DNA of 64,000 nucleotides from Podocnemis expansa (lineage: Eukaryota; Chordata; Testudines; Podocnemididae): assembly GCA_007922195.1 (NCBI GenBank), contig ML681995.1:18438414-18502413 (forward strand). The letters run 5' to 3'. The position numbers and the translations under genes were made by a program. Position 1 is the first letter of the stretch, and the number at the start of each line of letters is the position of its first letter. Positions 58,201 through 64,000 of the stretch are shown piece by piece. Below the pieces are notes generated by a model. It saw nothing but the letters and a program-made list of their open reading frames with translations. It was not told the origin of the DNA and searched no databases.

Positions 58201-59220
58201 TGACCATGGGTCCAGCACATCAGTATAAGGTAGTGAAAATGATTGATTTGGGAGAGGAAAAATGAAGGAAAAAAAGAGCGAGAGAGAAATTGAACAGATG
58301 AAACGTGTTCCTTTCCATTTTAAAGCACAGAATAGTAAAGAGTGCAGTGGCCATTGTCAAAAAGAAAGCATCTGCTAAGCGCAAATATACAATGATATAA
58401 AAGGAAATTTTAAAAGACAAACTCTCCATATGGAATCCCAGGAAATATACATTTGAAGTATTTAAACCTGACTTTTATCTTCAGGGTGACTTACTGACAG
58501 CATTCTGAACAGGGCTAGAGCAGAATCCAGAACGTAAGTGAGCGAGCCATTTGGCAACATGAAACATAGGGCCTGGTCCCCCCCGTGTGTTGTGGCAGTG
58601 CAAAGCCGACCAAAAGCCAGCTTGGCAGACCACTGGGCTGTCCCCCAACACAGAGGTGTGTTCTGGCAGCTGGCTGTAGAAAACCGACCATGGCCGGGGT
58701 GCCTTTCTGCCCCATGATCTCTGGCTGTTAGAAGGGCCATTTAGGGCCCTTTGCAGTCAATAGATATCAGCTTCAGGCCACCCTAACTGGTGCCAAGGAC
58801 TGGCCCAGTATCTATGCAGCCTCAGGAATACATTGATGGTGTTAAGGAACCTTCATTCCATTCCCATGCCAGTCGCACTGAGCGCTCCCCAGCAGCGGCT
58901 CAGAGTCAGAGCCACAGTGGCAAAATAATGGGGCCTTTGGAGTGGTGAGTCCACTCAGGGCCAACTCTGCAGCGTGTGTGCAGGCAAAACTCCCATAGAT
59001 TTCAAATTGGGGTCTTCCACAAAATTGACAGATGACACAAAAAACCACAGCTGGCTACAAACTAAAATACACTTGGCAATGAAATACACAAAAGGTAAAT
59101 AAAAAGGGACGCGAGTCTCTCTGGTAACATCCTGGTATTTTTCAGTTCATTCATGCTTAAGATAGATGATGTATCCTTGCAACACTCAGGATTCCCACTG
59201 ACTTTCTGATTGAAGCATCA
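58201..59220. other. Nothing recognised
   Basis: No gene or definable repeat was found. Confidence 0.5.
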
Positions 59221-59224
59221 AACT

Positions 59225-59480
59225 GTGAATGAAGGATTGACTGTATGGTCCAGGGGTTGGGGCACTAGACAGAAACTCAGGTGACCTGGACTCTTTTCCC
59301 TGCCCCCTGAGGTGCTGTGTGACCACAGGTAAATCCGTTCAGATCTCTATGCCTTTTGAACGTCTCATTCTTTGTCTATTTGCCCTGTAAGGTTTTTTTC
59401 AATGTGGATTATGAACATTTGCTGCCCGGCACTATGGGCCCTCATCTCTGATGTGGTCTCCAGATCACACACTATCACAT
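59225..59480 (+). repeat. MIR-like SINE
   Basis: GGTCCAGGGGTTGGGGCACT, CAGGTGACCTGGACTC and GCTGTGTGACCACAGGTAAA match the MIR 5' region and core. Confidence 0.72.
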
Positions 59481-60580
59481 AAATAACAATACACTGAGCC
59501 TATCTTTGATGCTTTTAATAATTCAGTTTATTTAGATCAGTAACAGTGGCTCCAGTATAATTAATTCTGAAAGTGAAAAGACAAAATGAAGATCTTTTAC
59601 TGATGTACCAAAGAGAAAGTTTAGGGAATAAACAAATAATTAAAAAAAAATTGATCACAAACTATCAACTGTTCTTCTCTACTTCCAAAAACATTTTATA
59701 GATTCTGAAATATTTAGTCATTTTTCACATTTCATAAAGGTGATATTGCTTTTACTTCAGAGCAAACACTGCTTGTAAATCAGAACAGAGCCACTAAATT
59801 GACAAATGTAAGGATATTTAAAAAAGAAAAAGAAGACATTATTAAACAGGCTCAAACCAGACTTTCCTTCATAAAAGCAGTAGATGATTTTTTTTTCAGC
59901 TCACAGGATAGCATTTTCTCACACAACCCCTGGAAAAAGCTTAGCGGTACACAGGCGCATTATGAATGCAGTCCTTTGAAGTATCATGTATGGATTGAAA
60001 GGCCAAAAGGCAGGATAACAGACCGGATGATTCAGTGTTGAACTGAGCTTGTATGGCAACTGCTACCCTTCAGTGCTCTATTTGCTTTTCAAATGCAGAT
60101 AAGACAAATGTATGCAAAACACGGAAAGCTCATCTTCACTGCTAGGAGATCAAGAATAGGATAAATGCTTTCCTTGGACAATATAGAGTCATGTGTTAGG
60201 ACAAAGGACACCACTTAATGCCAAGAATTATTTTGGGGGGCAATCTATACTAGTATTAAAAAAACCTTTTTGGTACTAATCACTTCTCAAAGCAAAAAAA
60301 TCAGGAATTTTACTCCTTTGATAGTGTGTTATCAGATAATACTTGTTAATTAGTTTTTTCTTATAGACAAAAATTCTGAAATACAATAATGAAATACCAA
60401 TTGTCCCTTCCTAATAGAATTCAGTGGGGAATTAATGAAATGTTAGCCAAATTCTCCTATAACCAGTCATATTTAGAGACCTGCGAAATGCAGTCTATCG
60501 ACTAATTGGTAAAAAAATTGGTGATCTGTTATAACTAATAAATACTTAAATTAAGCAAAGAAGTTAAGAACAAAAGCTTC
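59481..60580. other. AT-rich sequence, nothing recognised
   Basis: Only short chance frames were seen. Confidence 0.5.
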
Positions 60581-60590
60581 CATTCCACTC

Positions 60591-60822
60591 ATCAGGAGTT
60601 CTGTGGCACTTAAAGACTAACAAATTTATTTATTGCATGCGCTTTTGTAGGAGAAACTCCCAGTTCTGCAGATGCTGAAATTCCCCCATCTTCTAAGCAT
60701 CTGACAAAGTGGAATTTTCTCCCACCAAAGCTCATGCAATAAATAAATTTGTTAGCCTGTAAGTGCCACAGGACTCCTTGTTTGTTTTGCTGAATTAGAC
60801 TAACATGGCTGCCTCTTTGGAG
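60591..60822. mobile_element. Penelope-like fold-back repeat (copy G), hammerhead-like core decayed
   Basis: A perfect 10-bp duplication CATTCCACTC (60581-60590 and 60823-60832) flanks it. Inverted arms with GTGGCACTTAAAGACTAACA and GTGCCACAGGACTCCTTG enclose CTGACAA ... CAAA, a core with substitutions at conserved positions. Confidence 0.88.
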
Positions 60823-61063
60823 CATTCCACTCGCACAACTGGACTGCGGGGGTGAGAGTTCCAAAGGCACAATGGAGAATTAGGTGACGGTCAATGGAAA
60901 TTGGTGTCTAATGCCCCTTTGTGCATTTGGAAATCTCTCCTCTAACAGCTTTACCTTTTCTCAGTGCCTGCTCCTAAGATTTGCTGAGCAATATTAACTC
61001 CAAAGGCGGTTACAGAATCTTATTATTTTTGGAGATTAGTCCAAGTATTCAGTTACTAACTAT

Positions 61064-61468
61064 GGTTATGTCTACAATGCAAAAGCTAAGTTAACTTTAT
61101 TAAGTTGACTTAATAAAGGCTACTTAAAGTCAACTTTAAGTTGATTTAGTGAGTCCACCCTTCTCTTAAGTCAACTTAACAAAGTTGGTTGTTGACGTAA
61201 GAAAGTGTCCTAATAAAAATGTATTTGCTTAAGTCAAGCTTCCTAAGTCAACTTAAGCAGGCACATGTTATTACATGAGGCTTCTTAAGTTGACTTAGAT
61301 GGCCACAGTACATTAAGTCAACTTAATAAAGTCAAATTAATGCCTAAGTTGACTTAAAGAGTGAGACTTGTTATGTCAGCTTAAGGAAGCCCTTAAGTCA
61401 ACTTAATGAACTCCAAATGTGGCCAGGGCTTTGCTAAATCAATTCAAGCCCATAGTGTAGATGTACCC
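61064..61468. mobile_element. Harbinger-like MITE (AAGTTGACTT type)
   Basis: The ends GGTTATGTCTACA and GTGTAGATGTACCC are flanked by TAT (61061-61063 and 61469-61471). The interior repeats AAGTTGACTTAA-type palindromes at least eight times. Confidence 0.87.
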
Positions 61469-61471
61469 TAT

Positions 61472-62771
61472 GGATTTTAAAGCCTGACTTCATGCACCTA
61501 AGTTTGAAAATTTTTCGTATTAAAACATAACACTTATTCATAGCCTTTCCCTTTGGACTGTTATTGATATCTGGGCAGAATTTTACTACAAACCAATATA
61601 CACACCTAATCGGTCAGCATTTTGCACTGACTTTGCAGTGGTGCAAGTAATGGTACAAAGGTGTATGGCAGATGTGAGTGCTGAAGGAAATCATCTCTCT
61701 AAAAGGAAAACTAACTCTTCTCTATAAATATAACACTTGCTTTTTTTCAGCTACTTCCAGTTATTTGCTACAATGCCTTTGTGATGCTACAGTGTACTGC
61801 ACATAGTCTTCTACAATAAAATTAGCCTCAGAGAACCAATAGAAGAGGATATTCCCTTTACTACAATCAGTTAAATAAAGGAAAATGATGTAAACCACAA
61901 AGAGGTACAGTGTTCAGAGAAATGTATGTTTTCTTTCAGATGTCAGCACCAACAATCCTCAGAAATATACATCAAACTACATTGTATTCTCTTCTGAAAG
62001 AAATACAGCTTAACCAAGGCTCCTAACTACACAGCTATCACGCTAAATTTACTAGGCGTCTGATCATGTATACGCACGAGCACCTTCAACTCACCCTGAA
62101 GTCAAACAGAAGCAGAAGGTACTCAGACAGCACAGGACCAAGGCCTTAGTAAGGAAACAAACAGAAGAGGAAAAATAAGCATGCAGGGGAATCTAGCTGG
62201 TAGATTTTGGTGGTTATTTCCCTTGTTAATGCTGCTCTATCTTTCCAAGTCCAGTGAATGACTCTCTTCAAACTAAAGTAACACTTAACGCTGTGCACAA
62301 ACATTTAAAAGACAGAATTAAATCTATATTTTAGAACTCATGAATAATAAATAGATACTAGAAACCAAGTTCCTGCTAGAAATATGCTAGCAATGTGTGC
62401 ATGTATATGTATATTTGAATCTTCGAAAAAATAAAGCCAGATTTTATTACTATATATCCATATTCACATAATTAGAGGACTTGAGCTATGATTTAAGGGT
62501 GTAATACAATCTTGGTATACAAATGATTCTGTCACTTGCTTGATATGTCCCCAGGTTCCATCACAATGTCACAGTTTTGTGATATATTGGCTGATGACAA
62601 TCATGTCATTTGTACAAGCATGATGGACCACACATGGTAAAATTCCTATTTTTGTAACACAGGTACAGGTCTTTTATGATTCATATTCTTGTAACTTAAG
62701 GGCTTGATACACCTCTCATTTCAGTCAATAGCAATCTTCTCACTGACATTAATGGCAGATGGATTGAACCC
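61472..62771. other. AT-rich sequence, nothing recognised
   Basis: No gene or definable repeat was found. Confidence 0.5.
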
Positions 62772-62774
62772 TAT

Positions 62775-63104
62775 AGCTATGTCTACATTAAAAAGCTTAG
62801 TTCGGACTTGCTTAGTCCAAACTAAGAAGTTCCAGGTTAGTTCAAACTAACTAAGGCTTTTTAGTTTGAACTAGCTGTGTATTTTAGTTCAAACTAAAAA
62901 ACACGGTTTTTAAGTTCAAACTAAGGCATCTATATCACCCTAGTTTGAACAAAGCGCTAAGTTGGAACCAACCGTTTGAACTAACTAGTTCGAACTAAGC
63001 TTTGCTTAGTCCAAACTAAAAAAATTTTTAGTTTGAACTAGCCAAAGGTTAGTGTAGACATGGACTAAATTAGTCCGGACTAATCTGGCAGTGTAGACAT
63101 AGCC
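62775..63104. mobile_element. Harbinger-like MITE (AGTTTGAACTA type)
   Basis: The ends AGCTATGTCTACA and GTGTAGACATAGCC are flanked by TAT (62772-62774 and 63105-63107). The interior repeats TTAGTTTGAACTA palindromes. Confidence 0.88.
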
Positions 63105-63134
63105 TATGAGTTTAGACCAAGATTTCACAGACGT

Positions 63135-63270
63135 CACTAGTGATTTTGAAGAAAGTGCCCAACCTGAGACATTTTAAAGGAACCTGACGTTCAGCCAGTG
63201 CTGAGCAAACATCCTCAGAAATCTGGTCCCTTTAAAGTGTCTCAAAGCCGAGGCTCCCAAAATCACTAGT
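63135..63270. repeat. Palindromic old element (CACTAGT family)
   Basis: Perfect 13-bp terminal inverted repeat ACTAGTGATTTTG. The arms continue as an imperfect palindrome around GAGACATTTTAAAGGAACCTGA. Confidence 0.7.
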
Positions 63271-64000
63271 TGGCATTCAGACTTACCTTTTATAAATTAA
63301 TGACTTCAAAAGCTGTCTTTTTAGGATTCTGTAACCATGTTTGTTTGTTGTTTAGAAAATCCAAGAATTACCCCTACCACTATCTACAGATCCAGTGTAA
63401 ATTCCTTATATTGGAAAAATATTTATATTCATGACATACCAAACAGGCAGGAAAATCTAAGAATGGTTCACAAGAAAATAAGTTTTGTATGGTAACTATG
63501 GAAGAAAACATAGGCACTTCTGCTTCAAGAGTTACCAGTCTTTGATAATAGATCCCTTACTTCAAGCCACACTTGCTAAGGAGAAAAATCCACAATAGCA
63601 CAGGTCATCCATTGCGTAGGAAATACAGTTCTCAAAAGTTTTTTTGTATGTGAATCTGGCTTCATAAAATTGCCCCAGTTAACAATGAAAAGCAGGCAGC
63701 AATCACTATGGAGAGCTGCCATAACCTAAGTTTATCCTTCCCTCAATACCGTGATAGAAGAAAACTGCAGGATCTTCCATCAAGTCATAATGCTTGCTTT
63801 TCAGAAGTAGGTCATATCCATCAACCAAACAAAAAAGTGTCAGGCGCAGTTTTCCCACAGGAAATATTTAATGCATCTGCCTCTCTCTTTCTTTCCATTT
63901 TTTTTATTATTATTATTTAAAAGCCTCTTACTTGCTTCATAATGTAATAAAGCTAGTGACCTATTGGGAATTTTATTTCTGGACCAGTTCAATGTGATAG
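63271..64000. other. AT-rich sequence, nothing recognised
   Basis: No gene or definable repeat was found to the window end. Confidence 0.5.

Noticed and set aside
1..64000. CRISPR arrays, tRNA or rRNA genes, operons
   Set aside because: None seen; the window is vertebrate nuclear DNA and its repeats are transposons or minisatellite.

Overview
This window is eukaryotic and looks like a reptile, most likely a turtle. The support is a CR1 LINE with a long open ORF2 and the CR1-type 3' tail, many short hAT and Harbinger-like DNA transposons, Penelope-like fold-back repeats, a Ty3/gypsy element, MIR-like SINE relics, solo retroviral LTRs, and one spliced host gene of the maestro HEAT-like repeat (MROH) family. 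The species call is inference. No bacterial-type gene, tRNA, rRNA or CRISPR array was seen.

Region 1 (1-17.5 kb, GC-rich): eleven exons of one MROH-like gene lie on the + strand between about 396 and 16484. Splice sites and homology are well kept, but nonsense codons and at least one frameshift break the frame, so I call it a pseudogene. Three kinds of element sit inside it. A gypsy element on the minus strand (3491-8320) lies in intron 5. A CR1 LINE on the minus strand (about 12996-16250), with an apparently intact 2.99 kb ORF2, lies in the last intron. Two copies of one GC-rich hAT family lie next to the exon 4 donor and just after the stop codon.

Region 2 (17.5-19.5 kb): a degenerate tandem array with a repeat period of about 54 bp.

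Region 3 (19.5-64 kb, AT-richer): I can support no host gene. It is a layered record of transposition: an integrase relic, an old CR1 relic, at least ten hAT-type insertions with 7-8 bp duplications, seven Harbinger-like elements (one cut by the window edge) sharing one terminal repeat and duplicating three A/T bases, several fold-back Penelope-like retroposons with 10-15 bp duplications (some with a hammerhead-ribozyme-like core), and three or four solo LTRs. Several elements are nested, which gives relative ages.

The most interesting items are the hammerhead-like fold-back repeats, the Harbinger-like family with three different internal palindromes, and a 1.27 kb member of that family that carries a promoter-like block and a 100-codon acidic-repeat reading frame.
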